Assembly: GCA_016711485.1 (NCBI GenBank)
Contig: JADJSX010000006.1
Coordinates: forward strand, 1-64,000
Reading direction: 5' to 3'
From: Leptospiraceae bacterium
Lineage (GTDB): Bacteria; Spirochaetota; Leptospiria; Leptospirales; Leptospiraceae
DNA length: 64,000 nucleotides
Part shown: piece after piece, positions 1-10,247 of the stretch
Numbering within the stretch: the stretch's first letter is position 1
How the letters are laid out: each line of letters starts with the position of its first letter
The notes under the pieces: model-generated
What the model was told of the DNA's origin: nothing
What the model saw: only the letters and a program-made list of their open reading frames with translations
The model's database searches: none
Made by a program: the position numbers and the translations under genes

Positions 1-670
1 CTTGAACAATTAAATCAATCATTAGAGCAGAAAGTATCAGAACGAACGATTAAATTAAAAGAAAGAACTATTCAGTTAGACCAAGTAAATAAACAATTGC
101 ATATAGAAATTAAAGAAAAGAAGAAGTAGAAAACGCATTAAAACTTGCTAATGAAGAATTACAGCGATTAGCTACAGTGGATAGTTTAACACAAATTCCA
201 AATCGAAGATATTTTGATGAAAAAATTCAAGCAGAATGGAATAGGCTTGCAAGAGAGAAAAATCACTTTCTTTAATTATATTTGATGTAGATTTTTTTAA
301 ACAATACAATGATTTCTATGGACATTTACACGGTGATGTTTGCCTAACACAAATAGCAGAAATTGCATTAAAGTCTATCAAAAGATCTGCGGACTTTGTG
401 GCTCGTTATGGTGGAGAGGAGTTTATACTGGTTCTTCCGAATACGGAAAAAGATGGTGCTTTCTTAATTGCAGAACGGATTATGAAAAAACTAAAAAGGA
501 AAGCTATTCCGCATCAAAAATCGACTATTAGCAAATTTGTTTCAATTAGTATAGGAATATCTACAATTATCCCCAACGTAAAAAAGTCTCCAAAAGAATT
601 AATTTCTCTCGCAGACCAAGCATTGTATCTTTCCAAAGAACAGGGAAGAAATCGAATTTCTTATTTGTAA
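1..670 (+). pseudogene. Diguanylate cyclase (GGDEF), 5'-partial and frameshifted
   Basis: The 3' part of a GGDEF protein that would make cyclic di-GMP from two GTP. A coiled-coil-like stretch (1-129) leads into the domain. The reading frame changes twice, near 120 (run of A/G) and near 258-262 (run of A), and each change is repaired by a single-base indel. Reading across the breaks gives the usual GGDEF landmarks: VDSLTQIPNRRYFD, then IIFDVDFFKQYND (metal-binding Asp), then RYGGEEF (the active-site GG(D/E)EF) and a C-terminal ISIGIS. The gene begins outside the window. Either a pseudogene or a correct gene with assembly errors; the motifs are undamaged and the TonB receptor just downstream has the same kind of break, so error is quite possible. 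Confidence 0.8.
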
Positions 671-699
671 CTAAAAGTAGTATTTAGAAATTAAATATC

Positions 700-728
700 T
701 TGACCTAATAAATAACTGTTTCCATAAT
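700..728 (+). promoter_or_regulatory. Sigma-70-type promoter of the small lipoprotein gene
   Basis: TTGACC (700-705) and CATAAT (723-728) are separated by 17 bases. An AGAGG ribosome-binding site at 734-738 precedes the ATG at 748. The fit to TTGACA-17-TATAAT is good, but no expression evidence is available. Confidence 0.5.
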
Positions 729-747
729 TTGTTAGAGGTATTAAGAT

Positions 748-1104
748 ATGAAATTAATTATAATTTTGGTTTCAGCATTTTTATTTACGAATAATTGTTT
801 GTATAGAGACGTAAAAGCTCCAATGACATTAAACAAAGCTACCATATATCAATTAACCACTGATGATTATCAAATTTTAGGAAAGGTAGAAGCGGAAGGT
901 GTAATTAAGGATTATGTATTTCTTGTAAGCATGGGAGGAAATGGCTTTAGCATACTCGAAGAAAAGGCCAAAAAGATGGGTGCTGATGATATAATGAATT
1001 ACACATTTGACATTGAACAATATGGAATTTTTATTTTTTACAATACGTATACTTGGAAGGCACGAGGAGTAGCAATCAAATACAGAGATAAGGCTACCAA
1101 ATAA
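748..1104 (+). CDS. Small putative lipoprotein, TRL-like
   Basis: 118 residues. The N-terminus is a hydrophobic signal sequence followed by a Cys (FLFTNNC, residue 17), which fits the loose spirochaetal lipobox, so the mature protein is probably lipid-anchored at the cell surface or in the periplasm. The body has a Gly-rich stretch (MGGNGFS), a predicted helix (ILEEKAKKMGADDI) and beta-strand-like segments. The pattern loosely recalls TRL-like lipoproteins, which have no defined function; this assignment is weak. It has its own promoter and a ribosome-binding site 9 bases upstream, and looks monocistronic between two frameshifted genes, yet its own frame is intact. Confidence 0.65.
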   Translation: MKLIIILVSAFLFTNNCLYRDVKAPMTLNKATIYQLTTDDYQILGKVEAEGVIKDYVFLVSMGGNGFSILEEKAKKMGADDIMNYTFDIEQYGIFIFYNTYTWKARGVAIKYRDKATK

Positions 1105-1174
1105 TTTTAATGGAAAATTCAAATAATAAACCACTCTAAGAGAATTTTAAAAAATAAAGAGTAAATAAGATTTT

Positions 1175-1286
1175 GAGAATATTAGGAAATTCTAATGAAG
1201 TGATCGGATTAATAACCTGCGGCGGTAAACCCGACGCTAGGCGCATCGTTCATTCGAATATTTGTTTCACCTTGTGAAAGGTGAAA
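1175..1286 (+). repeat. Dispersed hairpin-ended repeat, copy R1
   Basis: Contains the GAGAATATTAG...TCTAATGAAG core at 1175-1200, which in one frame reads LRILGNSNEV, followed by a G+C-richer stretch. It ends in a perfect 9-base stem (TTTCACCTT, 1265-1273; AAGGTGAAA, 1278-1286) with a 4-base loop. Related copies lie at 30497-30562, 42916-43206, 49060-49219 and 63353-63404. The hairpin sits 24 bases upstream of the TonB receptor start and could affect its expression. Confidence 0.6.
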
Positions 1287-1309
1287 TAGTAAAATAATTT
1301 AGAAATTCA

Positions 1310-3765
1310 ATGTACAATAAATACGTTTTACTAATACTTATATCATTCAATTTATCACAAACTATATTTTCCCAAGCCAATTCGGAAAGTTCTAAAAATT
1401 CTGAATTAGAAAAACAAAAACTTCAATATGAATTAGATGAACTGGAAAATCGAAAAGAAATTATCAGGGATCGAATTTTAGAATTAGAGAAATCGACAGA
1501 TTTAAAAGGAAACTAGTTTAAAAAACGAAGAAGAATTTTTTAAACTCGAAGACAGCATTGTAATTACTGCCTCGAAAAGAGAACAGAAAGTAACTGACGC
1601 ACCTTCTGCTATTTACGTAATTACAGATAAACAAATTAGAGAAAGAGGATATAGATGGTTATCCGATGCCTTGAAAGATACACCCGGATTTGATATTCCA
1701 AAATATGTATGGACAATTTCCTACTTTATTTCACCAGAGAGGAATTGTAGGAAATAACCAAAGAACTTTTATTTTATATAGATGGACTGCCTGACATGGG
1801 AATTAGCGAACAGTCTGTTAGATCGGGCAATACTGAATATCCGTTACATAATGTTAAAAGAATCGAAATACTTGCAGGACCCGCGGCTGCCTTACACGGT
1901 AGTGGTGCTTTTAGCGGAACAATTAATATAATCACGAAAGATGGTAAAGGTAATCCAGGCAACAGTATAGATGTCACTTATGGGACATGGGAGAGTAATT
2001 TTAGAAATCCTAGTTACATGACTAATTTTTCAGTGCGTGGAAGTGGTAAACAAGACGAGTCTTTTCAATATAGTGTAAGCGGGTATTATTATAAAACGCA
2101 AGGGCCTAATTTTGGACAAAATCAGCATTTAGATAAAAAAATATTAATCCAAATAATGTGGATTATGCGCTTGAATCAAATGCATGTGGAGGCATTTGTA
2201 AGCCTGATGGAAATTCAGTTGGATACTACTGGAGTCCGAAATATAATATGTCAGGAGCGGATACTTATAATATATCCGGTAAATTAAGTGTAGGAGGTTT
2301 TCGATTTCAAACAATTAATTGGCAGTATTTGCAGGGTGCAGGGACATTCAATAATGGGACATACGTATCGGATTTTAAGGAAAGAGGTTTAGAAACAAAT
2401 AATTTTGATTCAAGAAATAATTTTCGTCGTGTCGGATTAATTTACGGTATTAGCCCTGCAGGCTCTAGAGGAAGTGAAATTCATAATCGACAAAATGCTC
2501 TGAGTGTTGGATATCTTTATAAGTTTAATGCTCGAACTAGTATAGATTCAGAAGTTTTTGCAAGACAGACTGATGTTATCAGTTCTACTTTCAACGAAAA
2601 CTTAAAAAAAGTCGGACCCAATTCAGAATATAGACCTGGTGGTTTTAATTTGGCTACTTTTTCTAGACCGGATTATTCTTATGGGATAAGAGAAACTTTT
2701 GAGTATACAAAAAATCAACATTTATCAACTATTTCTGGACTTGAGGGAACTTACTTTAACATACCCAAAGGTAATTCACCATTAACTGCTATAGATAGAT
2801 TTGAAATTCGAAATTTAGCATTATATTTACAGCAAGCTTATCGACCGTTAGAAGATTTAACTCTTACTGCTGGATATCGTTACGATTATAATTCGGTCTT
2901 CGGAGAAATTCACACTCCTAGGTTTGCGGCTATTTACAATTTAACAAAAAATTTTACTTTAAAGGGTCTTTTAGGTAGTGGGTTTCGTGCCCCGACAGGG
3001 CAAGAGATGTTTGCAACTTCAGCTGTAAGAAAATTGAATTCAAATTTAAAACCAGAAAGACTTAAATCCACCGAGTTAGGCTTTGGATATCGATTTTTGA
3101 GTAATTATTACTTATCCGTTATGAGTTATTATAGTAGTATATCGGATATAATCATTGATGCGCAAACTTTTGAAGCTAATCCGCAAAGACCTGGATCTTT
3201 TTTCTCACAAAATCAAAATATCGGAGGAGCAAAAATTTACGGAACTGAAATCTCGACAGAGTTTAAGTTTACTGATAAACTTAAGGTATTTTTTAATTAT
3301 ACTTACAACAAAGGAACTTATACAGACATAATTGGGGCAGTTCCTTCCACGCAAGGAAGGGTAGGAGACGATTATATTATTGATATTTTTAATAAAATAA
3401 TGAAAACAAATGCAGTTCCGAACACTGGTGCAATTCCCGTTATCGCACCTCATAAAGCGAATATAGGCTTTACATATTATATTTTAAATAAACTTTCATT
3501 TCATATCGGAATTAATTATTCAGACGTTAGACGTAATATTGCAACTAATCCAGTTAAATCTACTGAAAAATATATAATGGGGAAATTAAATATAAGATGG
3601 GAGGATTTGTTTTATAATGGAATGTTTATGCAAATCCAGGTTTATAATTTATCGAATACTCAATATTTTGATCCAGGAGCAAGGTCAGCTAACGGACAGC
3701 AATTTGCTACTTTACTTCCATTAGAAAGACGTAATATATGGTTTTCCGTTGGATATAATTTTTAA
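1310..3765 (+). pseudogene. TonB-dependent outer-membrane receptor, frameshifted
   Basis: An outer-membrane ligand-gated porin for nutrient uptake (iron complexes or cobalamin cannot be distinguished). The N-terminus has a signal peptide (LLILISFNLSQTIFSQ) and a short coiled coil. The plug domain follows (ITASKREQKVTDAPSAIYVI; VKRIEILAGPAAALHGSGA; a GTINIIT strand), then a long 22-strand-type barrel ending in an aromatic residue (SVGYNF). The frame breaks about four times: near 1510-1520, 1700-1712, 1765 and in the seven-A run at 2135-2141. Reading across the breaks restores one protein of about 818 residues of normal family length. The intact part runs from about 2143 to 3765. It ends 1 base before the convergent gene at 3767. 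Confidence 0.8.
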
Positions 3766-3766
3766 A

Positions 3767-4942
3767 CTAGAATTTGAATTGTAATCCAAACTCTATACGA
3801 GAAGAATTATTCTGTGGGTTTGTAATATAATTACTATTCGCAAGCGGTTGAATTTGAAAATTTGTAAAAAAATGAAAACTAGTTTGTTCGGGAGGTTTGT
3901 TTGAAATTTTCCAAAGAAGTGCATCTAGGACATTCAAAGAGTATATAGATGCAAGGATGATAGATGCATTGAATACAGAGGCGGAAGCTGATTGAGCTTT
4001 TTGAAGTTTTTCTTCACTAGAAAAAAAACCATAAAAAGTTACAAATTCTCCGCCACCCAAAGTTTGAAATAATAGGCTTTGTGTAACGGATTGGTTGTAA
4101 TCTTTTTGGGCGGTCTGAAAAGAACTGTAATTAGAATAAAAATAGGCTGCTGAAACAATTGTACTAAATCCGAAAAAAAATCCAGAATATTTCTGGTCTT
4201 TTCTGAACTGCCCCCAGCCGGGGAATAATGCCGACCGAGCCGCTTCTCCCCAATAAGGATACGTTAGGGTTTCTACCTTACTTTCCGTTTCCTTTTTGTC
4301 ATTATCCGCAACTTTGTCTTTATCTACATTTTCATCTGGTTTATCTGGGATAACTGATATTACAGGTTCAGACTTTAAAATATAAAAATCTTTTATTACT
4401 AGAATTTTTTTTCTAGGATTTTCTAAGGTTAAGTCATAATTGCCTATTTTCGTATTTTCATTATCGATAGTTAATTCATACCCGTTCTTTTTTAGTTTTG
4501 TTTTGATGATTGCAACTGATTCAATTTCATTTTTGAGGCTAATCAAAGTATCCTTATAAAAATTTTTACCTTCAATAAGTATTTTCATTTCTAATTCGGT
4601 TTTTGAACCTATTACTTGTTTAGGATTTGTTACTTCCGGTTCTAATGTCTTTGTAATATTAAAGCTAAACCATTCAGAATAAGAAGATATTTTTCCAAAT
4701 TTATTATAAGATCCAACCCTATGTGAATATTTGCCGGGAGGTAAATTCAATGTATACGAACTCTCAGTCGTTTTTTTTTCTACAATAATTTCTTCTGATT
4801 CATTTCGAATTTGTAACTGGTATCCGTTTGCATTTGGTATTGCTTCCCAAGTCAAAATTGGATTTTCTATATCTATTTCCTGGCTGACAATTGGAATTAG
4901 TAGAAATAGGATTAATATTGCGGATAATAACTTATTCAACAT
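3767..4942 (-). CDS. Secreted Fn3-like protein with C-terminal membrane-associated PGWGQ domain
   Basis: 391 residues with an N-terminal signal peptide (LLSAILILFLLIPIVS). Residues about 25-100 form a fibronectin-III-like strand module (LTWEAIPNANGYQLQI). An IPT-like region follows to about 190, then a Lys/Asp-rich linker. The C-terminal part carries ARSALFPGWGQ and several hydrophobic segments, a pattern seen in small bacterial membrane proteins of the DUF5683 type. Its ATG overlaps the stop of the upstream FecR-like gene by 11 bases, so translation is probably coupled. It is the last gene of a three-gene minus-strand operon headed by an adenylate cyclase. The function is unknown; an envelope location is inferred. 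Confidence 0.65.
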   Translation of the reverse strand: MLNKLLSAILILFLLIPIVSQEIDIENPILTWEAIPNANGYQLQIRNESEEIIVEKKTTESSYTLNLPPGKYSHRVGSYNKFGKISSYSEWFSFNITKTLEPEVTNPKQVIGSKTELEMKILIEGKNFYKDTLISLKNEIESVAIIKTKLKKNGYELTIDNENTKIGNYDLTLENPRKKILVIKDFYILKSEPVISVIPDKPDENVDKDKVADNDKKETESKVETLTYPYWGEAARSALFPGWGQFRKDQKYSGFFFGFSTIVSAAYFYSNYSSFQTAQKDYNQSVTQSLLFQTLGGGEFVTFYGFFSSEEKLQKAQSASASVFNASIILASIYSLNVLDALLWKISNKPPEQTSFHFFTNFQIQPLANSNYITNPQNNSSRIEFGLQFKF

Positions 4943-7063
4943 AAATTTTTTCTGGTGTTTTAATTTTGGGAGCTTCCGGTTTATTTGATAAATAAATTTT
5001 AAATGGAATAGTCGTTTTCGGTCTTATTTTACCTTCTTCTTCCGAATCCGAAGATTCTTGTAGAGTCCAAATAAAGTTACCCTCATCTAAATTGTTTAAA
5101 TCTTTGAACAAATAATTGTGCGCACTTTTAATTTTTGTTCTCACTATTAGTTTTTTATTTCCAGATTTTTCTTTGTACAATTCTAATACAACCGTAGCTC
5201 CATTTGAATTTTTCTCCCATTTAAAATTAATTGAATTCAGCGGCGTCATATCAATTTTTTCATTTTTTGATGGGTAAACAGGAATTAGCTCCTTAATTTC
5301 TTGTGTCTGAAAACTATAAGTTGGGCTTTTTGCTAAATTAGATCCATCTTCACTTAATGAAATTACTCTCCAATAGTATTTTCCTTCTTGATTAATCGAA
5401 TAGGATTCTGAAAAATTTTCTGTTTCTAAAGAATGAATTTTTTATTAAAATCTGAAGATTCAGATATCTCAAATAGGAATTTTGCTTTATAAGAAGGTCT
5501 TTTCCACTGAAAAAAAATCGAATGGCTGCTGCTTATATCGATTGGAGAATTATTTTTGGGAGAAATTAATTCAACAGGTTGATTATCTTTCAGAGAAAAC
5601 TTGCCAGTTCCGGAATAGGGAGTTTTTTTTCCATCTCCTGTTTTACCATAGACTCTCCAGTAGTAATCTCCTCTTTCTAATTTTGTATTCAGTTTGATTT
5701 GGTTTGTATGATTGGTTTCTTCTTTTATGATTTTCGAAAACTTTGAGTCGGAAGAAACTTCTAGAGTGTATTCTGCGATTTCAGGTGAATCTTGTATTTG
5801 AAATGTGTATCCTGATTTTTCGAAAGCATTTGCACTAATTTCTTCGGCACGGCCAGAATTTACTAAAATTGGAGCGTCCAAATCTTTCTTTTTTTCTATT
5901 GAAAACGATATAATTTGAGAAGGTTCTGTTTTAAATTCTTCTCGGATTGGATCAATTATAACTCGCGCAAAGTAATTTCCCGGCTCTAGTTTATCGACTC
6001 CAATAGAAGATTGTACTGTGTTTGATGATTTTATAATTTCGGAAAAATTTTTATTTTTACTTATTTCTAATCTATAACTAGCCGCTGTTTCTCTTTTTTT
6101 CCAGCTAAATTGAACGATAGGCGCTACTGTTAAAAAACTAAATACTTGATTATTTTTTGGAGAAAGTAGAGTAGGGGGAGAAACTGTGTTTACAACAATT
6201 TTTCTAAATGGGCTACTTTCACGAATTTGCTTTTTTTTATTTTTCCCAATTTCGGAAGAAATTCTCCAATAATAATTTCCTTGTGAAAGGTTTGCGGTGA
6301 AGGAATTTTCAGTTACATTGTATATTTTGTAAATGTTCTTAAATCTTGAGTCGTAGGAGATTTCTAATTTTAGATTTGTTGCATTTTCAGAATTCCAAGA
6401 AAAATTTACTGGAATAGAATCTAGTTTTTCTGAAAAAATACTTCCGTCTGCCGGAGTGAGCAAATTGATATTAACCTTTGAAACTTCAATATCTGAATTA
6501 TTTAATTTTGCAGTTTCATTTGCTTTTAATTCTTTTTCTTTATTTCCATTTAAAATTTTAGCAGTTCCTTCTTTTACATGAAAGGATAATTCTTCTTTGC
6601 CTTTCTTTTCAAGAGAAAGTTCAGAATTTTTCACTTCGACTGTATTTGTGCCTGATTTTATTTTTACAACACCATTTGATTCCGCTCCGTCTCCTTTTTT
6701 AGCAAGAGACATTGAACCATAGGCAAAATTTAGATTGATGTCTCCTTCTGTCACATCTAAATAAATCATACTATTTTCGTTGATATTTATTTTTGTTTTA
6801 TCGTTTAGAGTAAGGAGAGCATCCGAAAAGTCCTCAGAACGAATTGTATCTTTGTTTCTAATTTCTAAACCGGATTCTACTTTTTCCCAGATTACATCTG
6901 AATCGTATTTTCTTTCTATCGTTCGATTTTTAAAAGTGAGAACTCCAATGATCATATTATCATTTCCACTTGCACCTTCGTTCATATTTTTATATAGGAA
7001 AATAGATGCTATAAAGATAATCAAAAGTAATAATAAAATAGTAAAGTAAGAACGATCTCTCAT
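4932..7063 (-). CDS. FecR-domain protein with Fn3-like repeats (one frameshift near 5440)
   Basis: About 710 residues when read across one frameshift. The N-terminus has a membrane anchor (ILLLLLIIFIASIFLY). A FecR-like domain follows at about 40-190 (DTIRSEDFSDALLTLNDKT and a GSMSLAKKG strand). At least four Fn3-like modules of about 90-100 residues come next, each with a pattern like FSWKKRETAASYRLEISK and PGNYFARV. The first 545 codons run 7063-5426 and stop early. In the next frame the sequence continues without interruption from about 5437 to 4932, with module strands GKYYWRV and FKWEKNSNGA. The shift falls in a run of six T (plus strand). It lies directly downstream of the cyclase and overlaps the next gene. 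FecR domains usually act in periplasmic signalling; here the role is unproven. Confidence 0.7.
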
Positions 7064-7065
7064 TT

Positions 7066-9360
7066 TTATTTATGTTTACGGGTAAATACACCGTCCCAAT
7101 TCTCTCCGGGTGAGGAAACTTTGTAATAAGAACATCGATCCATTAAAAGTTCGACTGCCTTATCTTTTTTGCCTTTTGCTTTTTCAGATTCCTTAAATGC
7201 TGTGATTGCTTTATCCCACTCAGTTTTTAAATAAAATTGAAAACCTGATTCATAGAGTTGCGATGCTTCTATTAGATTTGAGGATATACTTGATTTGTCG
7301 GAAATTAATTCATATAGTTTTACAGGTTCATTTTTTCCTTTTACTCGAACTAAATCTAATTGTCTGGTAAATAGTTCAGACTCAATTTTATCTTTTACAG
7401 TTTCAGAAATAAGAATATTTACACCGTAGTCTTTTCCTGCCGCTTCGAGTCTTGCCGCCAAATTAACAGTATCCCCCATCATAGTATAAGAGCCCATTGC
7501 ATCCGTACCCATAAACCCGACTTTTGCGAGACCAGTATTTAAACCGATACGAATGTCCATTTCTTGTGCGTCTTTTGTGTAAAGATTGTTTTTTGTCCAG
7601 TATTCTCTTAGGTCTGTTAATTTGTGAATCATTTCAAGAGAAGCTAAGGATGCTTTGAGATAATGTTCTCCAATGTCTATCGGTGCTCCAAATATACCGA
7701 CTATCGCATCCCCAATGTATTTATCCAAAACACCTTCGTGTTTTTTTAGTATGATAGTCATTGCAGATAAATATTCATTTAATAAAGATGCTAATTGTAT
7801 TGAGTTAAGTTGTTCACTTATTGTAGAAAATCCTGCGACATCAGAGAAAAAAGCCGTTATTACTTTTTCATCCCCGCGTTTTAAGGCTGCTAAATCTTTC
7901 ATACCTTCTGAAACCACTATTGGGTCGATCATACTACCAAGCATACTTTTTACTTTTTCTCGTTCTTCTAGACCCTTTGCCATGTTTTTAAAATAGTCAG
8001 TTAACACTCCCACTTCGTCGTTGGTAGTTCTTTTGATGTCTAATTGAAATATACCTTTTGAAATTTTGATGGTTTCATCGAGTAATTTTAATACTGGAAT
8101 CGATATAGTTTTTGCGAATAGGAAAATGATAATCATTGAAATACATATCGATATTATCATGATATAAATATTTCGTTGTTGTAATCGAAGGATAGGTTTA
8201 AATACAAAGTCTTCCTCGACTACCGAAACTATTCCGGCGTCTGCAAATCCTAATTTACGGAACGAGCCTAGGTATTTTTTCCCATCTGTATCTATAAATG
8301 TTGCTAGTCCATTGTTGGCGGGACTTGTTAGTAATGAACGAACAATTGGAGTAGTCATAAGATTTTTAGCGGATAATACCATATTCATATCTGTATGAGC
8401 CAGTACAACTCCTTCGCCATTAACCATATAGGTAATGTTTTCCCCTGATTTTTTGAATGCATCGAGAATTTTTTCTAATCTAAGTAAAAAGACTAATACG
8501 AACTCAGACTTTTCTCCTTCTTCTAAGGGAACACTGATTGCGATGGCGGCTTCTTGGAAACCCGGGCTTGCATTTATAATTGCAGGAATCCCATCAAATG
8601 ATTTAAGGAAGTAAGGCAAATTCTTATTAACCGGTCCAAGTATGTCTTCCTCGGAGAGAGAGATTTTTTTTATATAATCTTGATTGAATATACTATCAAT
8701 TTCAGACATGGAATTTCCATTTTTTTTGTAAACTCCAAGATAAAAGAAACTATTGTCCTTTTTAAAATACTGATCGATAAAAATATTCTTTTGTTTTTTT
8801 TCTTTAAAGTCTTGTTTTAGAATTAAGGCTAAAATTTTTGCTTTGTCTGTTTCAGCAATTAAATCGGTTAAAACTTTTGATTTTACAATTCGAACTAATT
8901 CAAGGTTGTTGGATTCAATCCTTTTTTTATTATCATCTTTGAAGTAATAGGTAGCGAGTGCAATCATCACGGAAACGGTAGTTGCAATTACTAATGAAAT
9001 TACTAACATCATTTTGAATTGTAGGGAGTATTTAGCTTTTGGATTTAATTTTTCTGCATTTAAATCAGGTTCGGGAGTATTCTGTTTCGGCGGTTCAATT
9101 TTAGTTTGTAAATCTTTTGTCGGAATATTAATGTCTTTGGATTTTTCAAGTGTTTGAGAATTTGTTTCAGATGGTTTGCTCTTCGACTCTTCTTTTTTGG
9201 GAATTGATTTTTTAGTTTCTTCCTTTTTTGATTTTTCATCAACTGGAAGAGCAGGCATAATTTCCGTAATACTAGAATTTAAGTCAAGGATTGGAATAGC
9301 ATCCATAGTCTCTTGTGGGTTAATTTTATCGCCGTTAGGAGTCTTTCTTTCGTTTTTCAT
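7066..9360 (-). CDS. Membrane-bound class III adenylate cyclase with Cache-like sensor and HAMP
   Basis: 764 residues; converts ATP to cAMP. Order: an acidic/Lys-rich cytoplasmic segment (1-110), TM1 (about 116-139), a large extracytoplasmic Cache-like sensor (140-395), TM2 (398-416), HAMP (417-470) and the catalytic domain (500-690). Metal Asp residues are D507 (FFSDVAGFS) and D551 (KYIGDAIV). The purine-selecting Lys is K547, and a Thr occupies the second selectivity position (SYTMMGDTVN), the class IIIb pattern. GDTVNLAARLE supplies the transition-state Asn and Arg. The C-terminal 70 residues are TPR-like and end in RCSYYKVSSPGENWDGVF, also found in the stand-alone protein at 42160. It heads an operon with the FecR-like protein 2 bases downstream. 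A TTGACA box lies upstream at 9426-9431. Confidence 0.9.
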   Translation of the reverse strand: MKNERKTPNGDKINPQETMDAIPILDLNSSITEIMPALPVDEKSKKEETKKSIPKKEESKSKPSETNSQTLEKSKDINIPTKDLQTKIEPPKQNTPEPDLNAEKLNPKAKYSLQFKMMLVISLVIATTVSVMIALATYYFKDDNKKRIESNNLELVRIVKSKVLTDLIAETDKAKILALILKQDFKEKKQKNIFIDQYFKKDNSFFYLGVYKKNGNSMSEIDSIFNQDYIKKISLSEEDILGPVNKNLPYFLKSFDGIPAIINASPGFQEAAIAISVPLEEGEKSEFVLVFLLRLEKILDAFKKSGENITYMVNGEGVVLAHTDMNMVLSAKNLMTTPIVRSLLTSPANNGLATFIDTDGKKYLGSFRKLGFADAGIVSVVEEDFVFKPILRLQQRNIYIMIISICISMIIIFLFAKTISIPVLKLLDETIKISKGIFQLDIKRTTNDEVGVLTDYFKNMAKGLEEREKVKSMLGSMIDPIVVSEGMKDLAALKRGDEKVITAFFSDVAGFSTISEQLNSIQLASLLNEYLSAMTIILKKHEGVLDKYIGDAIVGIFGAPIDIGEHYLKASLASLEMIHKLTDLREYWTKNNLYTKDAQEMDIRIGLNTGLAKVGFMGTDAMGSYTMMGDTVNLAARLEAAGKDYGVNILISETVKDKIESELFTRQLDLVRVKGKNEPVKLYELISDKSSISSNLIEASQLYESGFQFYLKTEWDKAITAFKESEKAKGKKDKAVELLMDRCSYYKVSSPGENWDGVFTRKHK

Positions 9361-9545
9361 TTTTATACTTGTTTTATGGAAAATGTCTTCTTAAAATGGG
9401 CATAAGTTAGTAAAAAAAAAATCTATGTCAAGGAATATTCTATCTAAAAGGAAAAATAGTTTCGTATTTTATGTTTTTATGCTTTAAATTATCTAATAGA
9501 TTTTTTAAATTAGACTATATTTACAAATTATCCTTTAAATAATTT

Positions 9546-9573
9546 TTGTCTAATTAATTTAGAATGTTATACA
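9546..9573 (+). promoter_or_regulatory. Promoter of first Ig-like lipoprotein
   Basis: TTGTCT (9546-9551), 16 bases, TATACA (9568-9573). The whole block is nearly repeated upstream of the paralogue at 10362-10389, which supports its use as a real promoter. Confidence 0.6.
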
Positions 9574-9595
9574 TTACAAGTCAACTCGGAAATAT

Positions 9596-10219
9596 ATGAA
9601 AAACATGATAAAACTGCTGTCTTTTACTCTATTCCTATTCCTATTCCTATTTTGTAAACCAAATATCGATAAGACTAATTATCCTTTACTGTTCACTTTA
9701 ATTAATTCCAAAGATGCATTTAATGCAATAACTTATCCTCAATCGAGTTATTTATTTCCAACGAATACACAGATTTTTCTGGTTCCGACTTCCAATTTTC
9801 CAGTTACTTCTTGCACGGTAACTCCAGCTCTTCCTGTTGGATTAAGCCTTGATCCAGATTGTTTTATTTTTGGAGTCACTAGCGGTATTCAGTCTCCAGT
9901 AATATATTCTATAACTGCAAATACTGCCTCACCGACCGCAAAAACTAATATAGAAATAGCTATAGTTCCGCTTTTGATGTATGTGGAAGGTGGTCCGTAC
10001 TTTGATATTACTGTTGGACAAAATTTTATATTGACTCCCGGAGGTTCTGGAATTTCAACTTGTTCCGCTATTGGTCTCCCTGCTGGATTAACAATTGATA
10101 ATACATGCAGAGTTACGGGGACTGCGAATGCTGCCGCTGCATTTACTGTGACTGGCTACAATTCATCTGGAGGTATAGCTGCATTAACGACTATCTATCT
10201 TTCTATAATACCGCCTTAA
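9596..10219 (+). CDS. Putative lipoprotein with Ig-like (He_PIG-type) repeats
   Basis: 207 residues. The signal sequence ends in LFLFLFCK, so Cys20 or so is the likely lipidation site and the protein probably sits on the outer surface. The mature part has two Ig-like modules with the He_PIG pattern (TPALPVGLSLDPDC and SAIGLPAGLTIDNTC). It is a paralogue of the longer protein that follows at 10410: the first 100 residues align closely (NYPLLFTLINSKDA against NFPFLFSLLNSKDA). It lacks the C-terminal DUF1554 domain of that paralogue and stops after the second module, so it may be a shortened duplicate. A small AAAAGC/GCTTTT hairpin follows at 10233-10247. Confidence 0.7.
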   Translation: MKNMIKLLSFTLFLFLFLFCKPNIDKTNYPLLFTLINSKDAFNAITYPQSSYLFPTNTQIFLVPTSNFPVTSCTVTPALPVGLSLDPDCFIFGVTSGIQSPVIYSITANTASPTAKTNIEIAIVPLLMYVEGGPYFDITVGQNFILTPGGSGISTCSAIGLPAGLTIDNTCRVTGTANAAAAFTVTGYNSSGGIAALTTIYLSIIPP

Positions 10220-10232
10220 CAAATGACTTTGA

Positions 10233-10247
10233 AAAAGCAAAGCTTTT
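10233..10247 (+). terminator. Possible short stem-loop after first lipoprotein gene
   Basis: AAAAGC, loop AAA, GCTTTT, 14 bases after the stop codon. It is short and A/T-rich, with its T run inside the stem, so it is only a weak candidate for a factor-independent terminator. Confidence 0.3.

Noticed and set aside
2158..3765. Independent outer-membrane barrel gene starting at 2158
   Set aside because: The start is internal to a TonB receptor; the plug domain is found upstream in shifted frames.
4932..5249. Separate 105-residue gene on the minus strand
   Set aside because: It is the frameshifted 3' end of the FecR/Fn3-like gene; the reading frame continues upstream of its ATG to the break near 5437.
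9403..9431. Complete promoter for the adenylate-cyclase operon
   Set aside because: The TTGACA at 9426-9431 (minus) is exact, but no acceptable -10 occurs at 16-18 bases, so only the box is mentioned.
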